64,000 nucleotides of DNA from Paracoccus marinaquae (GCF_018860165.1 NZ_JAHKNG010000002.1:124001-188000); one strand, 5' to 3'. Counted from the first letter of the stretch, positions 37,505-47,001 are shown. A program made the numbers and translations. The notes: generated by a model from the letters alone, not told the origin.

Positions 37505-38518
37505 ATGGACAAATGCGCCACGCCGCCCGGACGGGCTAAACTATCGGATGTCGCGCGGCTGGCAGGGGTGTCGGCCTCGACCGTCAGTCGCGTGCTGTCG
37601 CGGCCCGGTCTGGTGGCCGATTCGACCCGCCAGGCGGTGATGGCGGCCGTTGCGGCCAGCGGTTACCGGATGAACCACGCGGCCCGGAACCTGCGCAAGC
37701 AACGGACCGGCTGTGTGGTCGCGCTGGTGCCGAACCTGGGCAATCCGTTCTTTGCCAAGATCCTCGACGGGATGGGCCGCGAACTGGCCGGGGCCGGCTA
37801 TGACCTGCTGGTCGCGGACACGCTGGACGGGCAGGGCCGTCACGGCGATCTGCGCCGCTTCATGGACCCGTCGAGGGCGGACGGGATCATCCTTCTGGAC
37901 GGGCTGGTGCCGCTGGCCGATCTGGCCGGGCGCGCGGATCTGCCGCCGCTGATCACCGCCTGCGAATGGATCGAGGACCGGGCGCTGCCGGGCGTGATGC
38001 TGGACAACCGCGCCGGCGGGCGGCTGGCGGTCACGCATCTGCGCGAACTGGGCCACGACCATATCGGCGTGATCGGCGGCCCGCCCGAGAACGTGCTGCA
38101 CAAGGCCCGGCTTCAGGGGGTGCATGACGCCCTCGGCGATGCGCGACTGACCCTGCTGCCCGGCGATTTCACCCTGCAATCGGGGCAGGAGGCCGCGCAA
38201 GGCTGGCTGGCCCTGCGGCCCGGCGACCGGCCCGGCGCGGTCTTCGCCTTTTCGGACGAGATGGCCTGCGCCTTCATGGCCGGGCTGCTGCGCGCCGGCT
38301 TTGCCGCGCCGCGGGACCTGTCGATCATCGGCTTCGACGATATCGAGATGGCCTCGCATCTGGCGCCGGCACTGACCACGATCCGCCAGCCCAAGCGCGA
38401 GATCGGCCGACAGGCGGCAAGGCTGATCCTGAATTGGATCGAGGGTGAACGGACCGAAGCCGTCACCCTGCTGGAACCGAAGCTGATGCTGCGCGAGACG
38501 ACGGGAACCCCAGGGTAG
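37505..38518 (+). CDS. LacI family transcriptional regulator
   Basis: A 337-residue repressor. The helix-turn-helix and hinge are at the N-terminus ([21 protein letters not shown], then [11 protein letters not shown]), followed by a periplasmic-binding-like effector domain ([40 protein letters not shown]). It is divergent from the sugar operon, with the palindrome at 37447-37460 between them. It most likely represses that operon and is relieved by the imported sugar or a metabolite. ATG at 37505 is preferred; an in-frame TTG lies six bases upstream. Confidence 0.92.
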   Translation: MDKCATPPGRAKLSDVARLAGVSASTVSRVLSRPGLVADSTRQAVMAAVAASGYRMNHAARNLRKQRTGCVVALVPNLGNPFFAKILDGMGRELAGAGYDLLVADTLDGQGRHGDLRRFMDPSRADGIILLDGLVPLADLAGRADLPPLITACEWIEDRALPGVMLDNRAGGRLAVTHLRELGHDHIGVIGGPPENVLHKARLQGVHDALGDARLTLLPGDFTLQSGQEAAQGWLALRPGDRPGAVFAFSDEMACAFMAGLLRAGFAAPRDLSIIGFDDIEMASHLAPALTTIRQPKREIGRQAARLILNWIEGERTEAVTLLEPKLMLRETTGTPG

Positions 38519-38723
38519 CGGGCGGTCATTCACGGAGCAGAATTCGGCAGTGCCGCATTGGCGTCTTGCGCCCGGATGCCGTGATTCATGTCCCGCGCGA
38601 CCGGAGCCGCATTGTCCCAGAAAATATATCAGGAATTGACACGCGGCGTCTGGCGGGGGCAGAAACGCATGGCCGGCGGCGTCCTAGACGGGCGCGGAGC
38701 CTTCCGAGGAATGAGAGGACAGC

Positions 38724-39980
38724 ATGAAGATCAAGCTCGCAATTTCAGCACTGGCCTGCGCGGCTGCCGCACCGGCATTTGCCGGCAAACCCGAGGTCGT
38801 CTCCACCTATGTCGCCATCGCCCATGCCGGTTACGAAGACAGTCTGATCAAGGCCCGCGAGTTGCAGGCCGCCGTCGATGCGCTGCTGGCCGAGCCTTCG
38901 GCGCAGGCGCTGGAGGCCGCGCGACATGCCTGGCTGGCGGCGCGCGTGCCCTATCAGCAGACCGAGGCCTATCGCTTTGGCAATGCCATTGTCGATGACT
39001 GGGAGGGCAAGGTGAACGCCTGGCCGCTGGACGAGGGGCTGATCGATTATGTCGATCCCTCCTATGGCGGTGCGTCGGACGAGAACGAATATGCGGCGCT
39101 GAACGTGGTGGCCTCGCCCAGCTTCTTGCTTTCGGGCAATGAGGTCGATGCCAGCCAGATCACGCCGGAACTGCTGGCCGAGACCCTGCACGAGGCCGAT
39201 GCGATCGAGGCGAATGTGGCCACCGGCTATCACGCCATCGAATTCCTGCTGTGGGGGCAGGATCTGAACGGCACCGATCCGGGCGCCGGCAATCGCCCCT
39301 GGACCGATTATGCCGCCGCCGATGCCTGCACCGGCGGCAATTGCGACCGGCGCGGCGCCTATCTGAAGGCCGCGACCGACCTGCTGGTCAGCGATCTGGA
39401 ATGGATGACGGCGCAATGGGCCGAGGGAGGCGAGGCCGCGACCTCGCTGGCCGCCGACCCGGACGCTGCCATCACCGCCATGCTGACCGGCATGGGCAGC
39501 CTCAGCTATGGCGAATTGGCAGGCGAGCGGATGAAGCTGGGTGTCATGCTGAACGACCCCGAGGAAGAGCATGACTGCTTCTCGGACAACACCCATAACA
39601 GCCATTACTATGACGGCATCGGCATCCGGAACGTCTATCTGGGCGAATATACCCGCGCCGATGGCAGCGTGGTCTCGGGCGAAAGCCTGTCCTCGCTGGT
39701 CTCGGCCGCCGATCCTGCGGTGGATCAGGCGCTGCGGGCGGGGCTGGACAACAGCGTGGCCAAGCTGGGCCGGATCAAGATCGCGGCCGAGGCCGGCACC
39801 TCCTACGACCAGATGCTGGGCGGCGAGAACCAGACCGGCGAGGCGCTGGTGATGGCGGCGGTCGATGCGCTGGTCGCGCAGACGCAGGACATCCAGCGCG
39901 CGGTCAACGTGCTGGGCCTGCAGGAAATCGGCTTTGAAGGATCGGACAGCCTCGACAACCCGGATGCGGTGTTCCAGTAA
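38724..39980 (+). CDS. Imelysin family protein (IrpA-like), first copy
   Basis: A 418-residue periplasmic protein with signal peptide MKIKLAISALACAAAAPAFA. The imelysin GxHxxE motif is present as GYHAIE at residues 168-173. Other typical segments are VPYQQTEAYRFGNAIVDDW and DCFSDNTHNSHYYDGIGIRN. Imelysins, originally thought to be M75 peptidases, are now seen as iron-associated periplasmic or surface proteins (IrpA, Algp7, EfeO relatives). AGGAATGAGAGGAC lies before the ATG. First gene of a four-gene operon whose next start overlaps its end. Confidence 0.92.
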   Translation: MKIKLAISALACAAAAPAFAGKPEVVSTYVAIAHAGYEDSLIKARELQAAVDALLAEPSAQALEAARHAWLAARVPYQQTEAYRFGNAIVDDWEGKVNAWPLDEGLIDYVDPSYGGASDENEYAALNVVASPSFLLSGNEVDASQITPELLAETLHEADAIEANVATGYHAIEFLLWGQDLNGTDPGAGNRPWTDYAAADACTGGNCDRRGAYLKAATDLLVSDLEWMTAQWAEGGEAATSLAADPDAAITAMLTGMGSLSYGELAGERMKLGVMLNDPEEEHDCFSDNTHNSHYYDGIGIRNVYLGEYTRADGSVVSGESLSSLVSAADPAVDQALRAGLDNSVAKLGRIKIAAEAGTSYDQMLGGENQTGEALVMAAVDALVAQTQDIQRAVNVLGLQEIGFEGSDSLDNPDAVFQ

Positions 39981-41529
39981 ATCCGGCCCGCGGCGGCTTT
40001 GGCCGCTGCTGGCGATCCTCGGCGCCGGGGGGGCCTTGGCCGAACCCCCGACGCTTAGCGACCTGCACCTGTCGGTCGTGCCCCGGACCGAGAGCGAGGC
40101 CGGGCGCGTGGCCGGCGTGGTCGCGCCGACCGATGATTTTTCGGCACCCGAGCAGTTCGAGGCCAATCCCGGTGGCGGCGCGACCGTGCGGGCGCGCAGC
40201 GACGCCGATGCCTATTCGCTGCCCTCGGGCAATATCTCGTTCGAGGGCGAGCTGGATTTCAAGGTCGGCAATGGCCTGTTCCGCAAGCTGTGGGTGTCCT
40301 CGCCGTCCTCGACGCAGGCCTCGGACGGGCTGGGGCCGCTCTACAATTCGCGCGGCTGCCAGAACTGCCACCTGAAGGACGGGCGCGGCCATCCGCCTGA
40401 TGCGCCCGGCGAGCCCGGCGGCTCGATGTTCCTGCGCCTGTCGGTGCCCGCGCCCGGCGATGCGGCCCGGACCCGGATCGAGGAATATCTGCTAAAGGCC
40501 GGCATGGATTTCATCCCCTCGCGCCCCGATCCGGTCTATGGCGGCCAGTTGCAGGACCTGTCGGTTGCCGGCATCCCGGCCGAGGGGCGGATGGTGATCG
40601 ACTATGCCGAGACCGAGGTGGCGCTGTCGGGCGGCGAGAGCGCCAGCCTGCGCGCGCCGGTCTATCGCATCGACAATCCCGGCTATGGCCCGTTGCGGGA
40701 CGATCTGATGACCAGCCCGCGCGTCGCCCCGCAGATGATCGGGCTGGGTCTGCTGGAGGCAGTGCCCGCCGCGGATATTCTGGCCGGAGCCGATCCCGAT
40801 GACGCGGATGGCGACGGCATTTCCGGCCGGCCGCAGATCGCCTGGTCGATGCGATACGGCGCGCCGATGCTGGGCCGTTTCGGCTGGAAGGCCGGCAATC
40901 CCACCATCGAGGAGCAGTCGGCCAGCGCCTTCGCCGGCGATGTCGGCATCTCGAACCCGCTGAAGCCGGCGCCCGCGGGCGAATGCACCGACGCCCAGAT
41001 CGCCTGCATCAATGCCCCCCACGGCGCCGATGATGCGCGCGGCGACGAGATCGACGCCGAGGGCATGGATTTCGTGACCTTCTACAGCCAGAACCTGGCG
41101 GTGCCCGCCCGCCGCGACATGGACGACCCGCAGGTGTTGCGCGGCAAGGAGGTGTTCTACGGCACCGGCTGCACCGCCTGCCATCGGCCGAAATTCGTCA
41201 CCGCCCGGCTTGAGGATCAGCCCGAGCAGAGCTTTCAGCTGATCTGGCCCTACAGTGACATGCTGCTGCATGACATGGGCGAGGGGCTGGCTGACAACCG
41301 TCCCGAAGGCGTGGCCGACGGTCGCGAATGGCGCACCGCGCCGCTGTGGGGGATCGGGCTGACCGAACAGGTCAACGGCCACACCCTGTTCCTGCATGAC
41401 GGCCGCGCGCGTTCGCTGCTGGAGGCGGTGCTGTGGCATGGCGGCGAGGCGCGGCCCGCCCGCGATGCCGTCGTCTCGATGCCGCCCGAGGATCGTGCGG
41501 CGCTGATCCGTTTCATCGAGAGCCTGTAG
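39964..41529 (+). CDS. Di-haem oxidoreductase (DUF1111-type, cytochrome c)
   Basis: A 521-residue exported protein with two c-type haem motifs: CQNCH at residues 132-136 and CTACH at 403-407. The first 26 residues form a signal peptide (RRLWPLLAILGAGGALAE). The C-terminal RTAPLWGIGLTEQVNGHTLFLHDGRARSLLEAVLWHGGEA (in part) is characteristic of the DUF1111 thiol oxidoreductase/di-haem peroxidase-like family. The start at 39964 lies within the end of the imelysin gene (17-base overlap), indicating coupling. Proposed partner of the imelysins in periplasmic redox of iron; the actual substrate is not known. Confidence 0.9.
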   Translation: MRCSSKSGPRRLWPLLAILGAGGALAEPPTLSDLHLSVVPRTESEAGRVAGVVAPTDDFSAPEQFEANPGGGATVRARSDADAYSLPSGNISFEGELDFKVGNGLFRKLWVSSPSSTQASDGLGPLYNSRGCQNCHLKDGRGHPPDAPGEPGGSMFLRLSVPAPGDAARTRIEEYLLKAGMDFIPSRPDPVYGGQLQDLSVAGIPAEGRMVIDYAETEVALSGGESASLRAPVYRIDNPGYGPLRDDLMTSPRVAPQMIGLGLLEAVPAADILAGADPDDADGDGISGRPQIAWSMRYGAPMLGRFGWKAGNPTIEEQSASAFAGDVGISNPLKPAPAGECTDAQIACINAPHGADDARGDEIDAEGMDFVTFYSQNLAVPARRDMDDPQVLRGKEVFYGTGCTACHRPKFVTARLEDQPEQSFQLIWPYSDMLLHDMGEGLADNRPEGVADGREWRTAPLWGIGLTEQVNGHTLFLHDGRARSLLEAVLWHGGEARPARDAVVSMPPEDRAALIRFIESL

Positions 41530-42510
41530 ATGCGTCTTGCCCTGCTGCTTGCCTTTCTGCCGCTGCCCGCCCTTGCCGGCGTGGCCGAGGCGGTGGATGA
41601 CCAGATCCTGCCCGCGACCGAACGCTTTGCCGCCTCGGCCGGTGCCTTGGCCGGGGCGGCCGCGGCGGATTGCACCGCCCCGGCGCTGCGCCCGGCCTAT
41701 CAGGACACCTTCGATGCGTGGATGGGCATGTCGCATCTGACATTCGGGCCGCTGGAACGGGACGGGCGCGCGCTGACGATCGAGTTCTGGCCCGACCCGC
41801 GCGGCCGTGTCGCCCGCACCGTCAGGGGCTTGGCCTCGGAGGCGGATCCGGTGGTCGGGGATGCCGCGGGCTTCGCGCAGGTGTCGATCGCCGGGCGTGG
41901 GCTGATGGCGCTGGAGCAACTGCTCTATGACGAGGAATTGTCGGGCTATGGGGCCGGGGATTACCCTTGCCGCTATGCCACCGCCATCGCCCGGGATCTG
42001 GCCGCCATGGCCGAGGCCGTGCAGGCGGAATGGCAGGATCATTCCCGGCTGATGCTGAGCGCGGGTGAGCCGGGAAACCCCCGCTATCTGGCCGAAAGCG
42101 AGGCTTCGCAGGCGCTTTATACCGCGCTTCTGGGCGGCCTTGAATTCGACGCCGATCAGCGGCTGGGGCGACCCTTGGGCAGTTTCGACAAGCCACGTCC
42201 GCGACTGGCCGAAGCCCGCCGCTCGGACCGGCCGCTGCGCAATATTTCCCTGTCGCTGGCGGCGCTGCGCGACCTGGCCGTAGCGCTGTCCGACGCCCCG
42301 ATCCCGGCGACCCAGGCCGCCTTCGAGGCCGCGCAGGCCACGGCCGGGGCGCTGGACGATCCGCGCCTTGCCGGGGTTGCCGATCCCGCCGGCCGGCTGA
42401 AGGTGGAAATCCTGCAGCAGCAGATCCGCGCGATCAGCGACGCCATCGAGGCCGAGATCGGCGGCGCCCTTGGCCTGACCGCCGGCTTCAACTCGCAGGA
42501 CGGCGACTGA
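41530..42510 (+). CDS. Imelysin family protein, second copy
   Basis: A 326-residue exported imelysin-like protein with signal peptide MRLALLLAFLPLPALA. Segments such as TFDAWMGMSHLTFGPLERDGRALTIEFWPDPRG (in part) and QVSIAGRGLMALEQLLYDEE match the shorter, divergent imelysin that accompanies IrpA. The canonical GxHxxE is altered: the corresponding stretch reads GRGLMALE, lacking the His. It begins immediately after the di-haem gene stop and ends one base into the next ATG. Confidence 0.88.
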   Translation: MRLALLLAFLPLPALAGVAEAVDDQILPATERFAASAGALAGAAAADCTAPALRPAYQDTFDAWMGMSHLTFGPLERDGRALTIEFWPDPRGRVARTVRGLASEADPVVGDAAGFAQVSIAGRGLMALEQLLYDEELSGYGAGDYPCRYATAIARDLAAMAEAVQAEWQDHSRLMLSAGEPGNPRYLAESEASQALYTALLGGLEFDADQRLGRPLGSFDKPRPRLAEARRSDRPLRNISLSLAALRDLAVALSDAPIPATQAAFEAAQATAGALDDPRLAGVADPAGRLKVEILQQQIRAISDAIEAEIGGALGLTAGFNSQDGD

Positions 42511-43586
42511 TGCGGCGGCGCGGCTTCCTGACCGCCCTGCTGGCCGGTGCGATGGCGCCGCGTCTCAGCTGGGCCGATGTCGGCAGCCCGGCGGTGCTGG
42601 GCGCCGCGCGCGAGGCGGGCGGGGGCTACGCGCTGTTCGGGATCGGTGCCGATGGCACCGACCGGTTTCGCATCCCGCTGCCTGCGCGCGGCCACGCCGC
42701 CGCCGCCCATCCGACGGCGCCCGAGGCCGTCGCCTTCGCCCGCAGCCCGGGCAGCTTTGCGGTGGTGCTGAACTGCGTCACCGGCGCGGTTCTGGCCCGG
42801 CTGGAAGCCCCCGAGGGGCGGCATTTCTACGGCCACGGCACCTTCATCGCCGGAGGCGAAATCCTCTGCACTTCGGAAAACGATTTTGCCACCGGGCAGG
42901 GCCGGATGGGGCTGTGGTCGCGCGGCCTTGGCTGGCGGCGGGTCGGCGAGATCCCGACCCATGGCATCGGCCCGCACGAGATCAGGCGCATGGCGGGCGA
43001 CGTGCTGGTCGCGGCGAATGGTGGCTATCGCAGCCATCCGGCGCAGCCCGGCGTCAAGCTGGACCTCGACCGGATGCGCCCGAACCTCGCCTATGTCAGC
43101 GCCGATGGTGCGCTGCTGGAGAAGGTCGAGCTTGCGGACGATCTGCGCCCGAACTCGATCCGTCACATCGCCCTCGGGCGCGACGGGCTGGTTGGCTTCG
43201 GGATGCAGTGGCAGGGCGACCCGGCCGAGGGGGTGCCGCTGCTGGGCCTGCACCGGCGGGGCGCGGCGCCGGTGCTGGACCGGATGCCGGTGCATGAGGC
43301 AAGGGCGATGGCGGGCTATGTCGGCTCGGTCGCTTTTGACGCGGCCGGGGACCAGGTCGCGATCAGTTCGCCGCGCGGAGGGCGGGTGCAGGTCTTCGAT
43401 GACACGGGCCGGCATCTGCAGGCGATCCTGCGCGAGGATGTCTGCGGGATCGCGGCGGTCGCGGGCGGCGGGTTCCTGCTGTCGGACGGGCTGGGCGGGT
43501 TGATGCGGGCAGATGGCCAGATCAGGCCCCTGGCGAAACGGCCGGGCCGCGCCTGGGATCATCATCTGGTGCCGGTCTCGGCCTGA
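42510..43586 (+). CDS. DUF1513 domain protein (periplasmic beta-propeller)
   Basis: A 358-residue protein with a twin-arginine-like MRRRGFLTALLAGAMAPRLSWA signal in part, so probably Tat-exported. The body is a propeller of short repeats (GHGTFIAGGEILCTSENDF, GVYD-like strands, GPHEIRRMAGDVLVAANGG, SVAFDAAGDQVAISSPRGG), typical of DUF1513. DUF1513 genes commonly end imelysin/di-haem operons; their function is unknown. The start overlaps the second imelysin stop by one base (TGATG). Confidence 0.9.
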   Translation: MRRRGFLTALLAGAMAPRLSWADVGSPAVLGAAREAGGGYALFGIGADGTDRFRIPLPARGHAAAAHPTAPEAVAFARSPGSFAVVLNCVTGAVLARLEAPEGRHFYGHGTFIAGGEILCTSENDFATGQGRMGLWSRGLGWRRVGEIPTHGIGPHEIRRMAGDVLVAANGGYRSHPAQPGVKLDLDRMRPNLAYVSADGALLEKVELADDLRPNSIRHIALGRDGLVGFGMQWQGDPAEGVPLLGLHRRGAAPVLDRMPVHEARAMAGYVGSVAFDAAGDQVAISSPRGGRVQVFDDTGRHLQAILREDVCGIAAVAGGGFLLSDGLGGLMRADGQIRPLAKRPGRAWDHHLVPVSA

Positions 43587-43825
43587 GCGTTGCGCGCAAC
43601 GGCGCCGTGCGTTGCGTGATGCCGCTGCCGCGCGGCAATGTCCGGTCGGGCCAGGAATTGCTGGCTCTCCGGCTGCACAAGGCGCGCACTGGAAGCGCAC
43701 CGGATGTACACAGCGCGTACACCGCGTGCGAACGCCGGGTGTTGCGGGTGGGACGGAGCGGATGCTTGCCGGCTTAACAGAATTGGCGGATAACTGCCTT
43801 CGGTTTGCTCTCTCCAGGGGATCAG
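43587..43825. other. Intergenic region without recognised feature
   Basis: After the DUF1513 stop there is a mixed-composition stretch in which I see no gene family, RNA or clear terminator. From about 43780 the base composition becomes less GC-rich than the surrounding operons. Confidence 0.5.
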
Positions 43826-44125
43826 ATGCGCTTACAGATCGGCGACGCGGTGTTTATCCCCGGGCGCGACGCGGTCCGGCGCGGACATCTGATATGGCCC
43901 GTCGATTGCCCAATACCATTCATGGAAAATCTCACTTTAGATCAAACATATAGCGGAGATTGCCGGGTCGCGGATCGAGGGACAACCGTCTATGCGGGCC
44001 TCGCGCTCATGAGACGGCGGAAGCAGTATGCCGACGATGTGCTCGTGGTTCTTCTGCCCGATGTGGATATTGGGCAACTCTCTCCCGACGCAACAATCGA
44101 CCTTGACCCTGATCGCCTCGAGTGA
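43826..44125 (+). CDS. Hypothetical protein, 99 residues
   Basis: A possible small gene in a sparse, less GC-rich region. The ATG at 43826 has AGGGG six bases upstream. The product has no signal peptide or membrane segment and ends in an acidic stretch (DDVLVVLLPDVDIGQLSPDA then TIDLDPDRLE) that looks protein-like. I do not recognise a family. Codon use includes AGA, ACA and CTC-rich choices that differ from the flanking operons, which fits either recent acquisition or a non-coding frame. An overlapping antisense frame (43937-44305) is open as well, so coding status is uncertain. Confidence 0.4.
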   Translation: MRLQIGDAVFIPGRDAVRRGHLIWPVDCPIPFMENLTLDQTYSGDCRVADRGTTVYAGLALMRRRKQYADDVLVVLLPDVDIGQLSPDATIDLDPDRLE

Positions 44126-44374
44126 CTGCAATGGGCTCGAACCCGTCATCCCTTGCCGCGTGGCGTCATGACCAGCGGTGACGTTGCCTGCCGGTGTCAG
44201 GCGGCGGGGGTCGTGGGGTAGGCTGTCAATCCGATCAAGCCCCGGTTCGATCAGAAGGAACGGCGGATGCCCGATGGCCGGGCGAGGGCGCGATAAATCC
44301 GCCAATGAAAACAGTCATGTGGGTAAGGGGCGGGCGATTGTAATTCGGTCCCCGAGGCGCTATCAAGGCGACAC
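44126..44374. other. Intergenic region upstream of tRNA-Arg
   Basis: No gene seen. The region presumably contains the tRNA promoter; I cannot identify a convincing -35/-10 pair. It may be the remains of mobile DNA next to the tRNA, but no integrase or direct repeat is visible. Confidence 0.45.
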
Positions 44375-44451
44375 GGCCCCGTAGCTCAACTGGATAGAGC
44401 ACGGACCTTCTAAGTCTGGGGTTGGGGGTTCAAGTCCTCCCGGGGTCGCCA
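44375..44451 (+). tRNA. tRNA-Arg (anticodon UCU)
   Basis: A complete 77-base cloverleaf with encoded CCA. Acceptor arm GGCCCCG pairs with CGGGGTC (one G-T). The D arm is GCTC/GAGC, the anticodon stem CGGAC/GTCTG encloses loop CTTCTAA with anticodon TCT, and the T arm GGGGG/CCTCC encloses TTCAAGT. It reads AGA/AGG arginine codons, rare in this high-GC genome. Confidence 0.96.
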
Positions 44452-44705
44452 GCACGATCCGCTTGCCGGCGACGGGTTCGACGCCCGGACCGGGCGCAGG
44501 CCGGGTCCTGCCCTTCGTCGGGCGGGGCGGGTGCTGCCGCGGTGCTGTCCAGGGTTGCGGCGCTGTTCGGCAGGATGATACGGCGGCTGGTCGCATTGCC
44601 GTCGGTATCGCGCGAAATGTCGCAAATGGTGTTGCCAGCAACGGGATCGGGCGCTTAACCTCGGCCTGCGCTGAAGAACCAAAACCATATCAGGGAGAGC
44701 GCTCA

Positions 44706-45809
44706 TTGCTGGATCAAGGCACAGGCGACGCTTTCGTCGCCTTTGAGCATGTGCAGAAAAGTTATGACGGCCAGACACTTGTCGTCAAGGATCTGAACCT
44801 GTCGATCGGCAAGGGCGAGTTCCTGACCATGCTGGGGCCCTCGGGCTCGGGCAAGACCACCTGCCTGATGATGCTGGCCGGCTTCGAGACCGCGACTCAT
44901 GGCGAGATCCGGCTGGACGGGCGCCCGATCAACCAGGTGCCGCCGCACAAGCGCGGCATCGGCATGGTGTTCCAGAACTATGCGCTGTTTCCGCATATGA
45001 CGGTGGGCGAGAACCTGTCCTTCCCGCTGGAGGTGCGCGGCATGGACAAGGCCGAGCGCGAGCGCCGGATCAGGCGGGCGCTGGACATGGTGCAGATGGG
45101 CGCCTTTGCCAATCGCCGCCCGGCGCAGTTGTCGGGCGGCCAGCAGCAGCGCATCGCCCTGGCCCGGGCGCTGGTCTTCGACCCGCAACTGGTGCTGATG
45201 GACGAGCCCCTGGGCGCGCTGGACAAGCAGCTGCGCGAGCATATGCAGTTCGAGATCAAGCATCTGCACGAGGAGCTTGGCATCACCGTGGTCTATGTGA
45301 CGCATGATCAGGGCGAGGCCTTGACCATGTCGGACCGGGTGGCGGTGTTCAACGACGGCCGCATCCAGCAGCTTGCCCCGCCTGCCGATCTCTACGAGCG
45401 GCCGGAAAACAGTTTCGTGGCGCAGTTCATCGGTGAGAACAACAAGCTGCCCGGCACGATCGAGGAACTGACCGGGACGCATGCGCTGGTGCGGCTGGCG
45501 ACCGGCGAGGTGATCGACGCCACCCCGGTCAATGTCACCCAGAAGGGGCAGCAGACGCTGGTCTCGATCCGGCCCGAACGGGTCGAGTTCAAGCCCGAGA
45601 TGATGCCCGCGGGCGCCCATATGGTCGACGCCACGGTGATCGAGATCATCTATATGGGCGATATCCTGCGGGCGCGGCTGCGCGTGGCCGGGACCGAGGA
45701 TTTCGTCATGAAGATGCGCAACACCCTTGGCCAGACCCCGCTCGAGCCGGGGCAGCAGATCAAGGTGGGCTGGCATCCGGCCGATGCGCGCGCCCTCGAT
45801 CCGGTCTGA
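44706..45809 (+). CDS. ABC transporter ATP-binding protein, spermidine/putrescine (PotA) type
   Basis: A 367-residue ATPase. Walker A GPSGSGKTT is near residue 44, the Q-loop VFQNYALFPHMTV, signature LSGGQQQR and Walker B LVLMDEPLGALD follow. The C-terminal TOBE region (about 280-367) includes VSIRPERVEF. The likely start is TTG at 44706, seven bases after GGGAGAG; no in-frame ATG lies nearby, and an upstream GTG is poorly placed. It heads an operon with two binding proteins and two permeases. The substrate could be a polyamine, but PotA-like systems also carry amino acids, betaines and opines. Confidence 0.9.
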   Translation: MLDQGTGDAFVAFEHVQKSYDGQTLVVKDLNLSIGKGEFLTMLGPSGSGKTTCLMMLAGFETATHGEIRLDGRPINQVPPHKRGIGMVFQNYALFPHMTVGENLSFPLEVRGMDKAERERRIRRALDMVQMGAFANRRPAQLSGGQQQRIALARALVFDPQLVLMDEPLGALDKQLREHMQFEIKHLHEELGITVVYVTHDQGEALTMSDRVAVFNDGRIQQLAPPADLYERPENSFVAQFIGENNKLPGTIEELTGTHALVRLATGEVIDATPVNVTQKGQQTLVSIRPERVEFKPEMMPAGAHMVDATVIEIIYMGDILRARLRVAGTEDFVMKMRNTLGQTPLEPGQQIKVGWHPADARALDPV

Positions 45810-45835
45810 GCCGGGGTCGGGCGTCTGAACCTGAC

Positions 45836-45865
45836 GGCAGCCTCCCCGCCGGGGTCCTGGCTGCC
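45836..45865 (+). other. Intercistronic hairpin after the ATPase gene
   Basis: GGCAGCC (45836-45842) pairs with GGCTGCC (45859-45865), with CCCC/GGGG pairing inside. No T-run follows, so this is more likely an mRNA-stabilising stem that raises binding-protein expression than a terminator. Confidence 0.5.
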
Positions 45866-45930
45866 GCTGCCCGATCCGGGCCAAGAATGACGGCCAAAGC
45901 GCCGCGCCCTTGAAGCAGTTGGAGCATTTC

Positions 45931-47001
45931 ATGAAGAGAACACTTGTCCTGACCACCGCGCTTGGCCTGCTGGCCGGGCCCGCGCTGGCCGATATCAACC
46001 TGCTGTCCTGGGGTGGTGCCTATGGCAACAGCCACCTGGAAGCCTATGCCAAGCCCTTCGAGGCCGAGAGCGGCATCAAGGTCGTCATGGCCGATGCCGA
46101 CAACCCGGCCACGCCGATCAAGGCGATGGTCGAGGCGGGCAATGTCTCGGCCGATGTCGCCTCGGTCGAATATGCCGATGCGGTGCGGCTGTGCGACGAG
46201 GGGCTGCTGGAAACCATCGATCCCGCGATCCTGGCGCCGGCCGCCGATGGCACCCCCGCGGCCGAGGACTTCATCGCGGGCGCGATCACCGAATGTTTCG
46301 TCGGCACCGATGTCTATTCGATGATCCTGGCCTATGACGACAGCAAGTTCGCCGATGCCAAGCCCGCGACCCCGGCCGATTTCTTCGATCTGGCAAAGTT
46401 CCCCGGCAAGCGGACCATGCGCAAGGGCGCCAAGTTCAACCTGGAATTCGCGCTGATGGCCGATGGCGTGCCGGCGGCCGAGGTCTATGACGTGCTGGGC
46501 ACCCCCGAGGGCGTCGACCGCGCCTTCGCCAAGCTGGACACGATCAAGAACGACGTGATCTGGTGGGAGGCTGGCGCCCAGCCGCCGCAACTGCTGGCCG
46601 ATGGCGAGGTGACCATGGCCTATGCCTTCAACGGCCGGATCTTCAACGCCGCCCAGGGCGAGGGCAAGCCGTTCAAGATCGTCTGGGACGGGCAGATCTA
46701 TGAAATGGAGGGCTGGGTGGTGCCGAAGGGCGCGCCGAACCTTGCCGATGCGCTGAAGTTCATCACCTATTCGACCTCGCCCGCGCCGCAGGCCCGGGCG
46801 GCCGAATTCATCAGCTATGGCCCGCCGCGCACCTCGGCCGCAGCACTGGTCGGCAATATCGAGGGCACCGATGTGCCGATGGGGCCGAACCTGCCGACGA
46901 CGGCCGAGAACCTGACCAACGCGCTTGGCTCGAACCTGGATTTCTGGGTCGATCACGATGCCGAGTTGAACGAGCGTTTCAACAGCTGGCTGGCCGGCTG
47001 A
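45931..47001 (+). CDS. ABC transporter substrate-binding protein, PotD-like, first paralogue
   Basis: Periplasmic binding protein of 356 residues with signal peptide ending LLAGPALA. The fold family is that of polyamine-type binding proteins (LLSWGGAYGNSHLEAYAKPF at the N-terminus). It has a clear paralogue immediately downstream: both share DNPATP, GTPAAEDFI, AKLDTIKNDV, QLLADGEVTMA and end in ERFNSWLAG. The ATG at 45931 follows GGAG by six bases. Ligand unknown. Confidence 0.9.
   Translation: MKRTLVLTTALGLLAGPALADINLLSWGGAYGNSHLEAYAKPFEAESGIKVVMADADNPATPIKAMVEAGNVSADVASVEYADAVRLCDEGLLETIDPAILAPAADGTPAAEDFIAGAITECFVGTDVYSMILAYDDSKFADAKPATPADFFDLAKFPGKRTMRKGAKFNLEFALMADGVPAAEVYDVLGTPEGVDRAFAKLDTIKNDVIWWEAGAQPPQLLADGEVTMAYAFNGRIFNAAQGEGKPFKIVWDGQIYEMEGWVVPKGAPNLADALKFITYSTSPAPQARAAEFISYGPPRTSAAALVGNIEGTDVPMGPNLPTTAENLTNALGSNLDFWVDHDAELNERFNSWLAG

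Noticed and set aside
43937..44305. 122-codon minus-strand frame in the sparse region
   Set aside because: It overlaps the better-supported plus-strand frame at 43826, has no good ribosome binding site and no recognisable family. It cannot be excluded but was not called.
44375..44451. Integration site (att) at tRNA-Arg
   Set aside because: No integrase gene and no repeat of the tRNA 3' end seen within the window.
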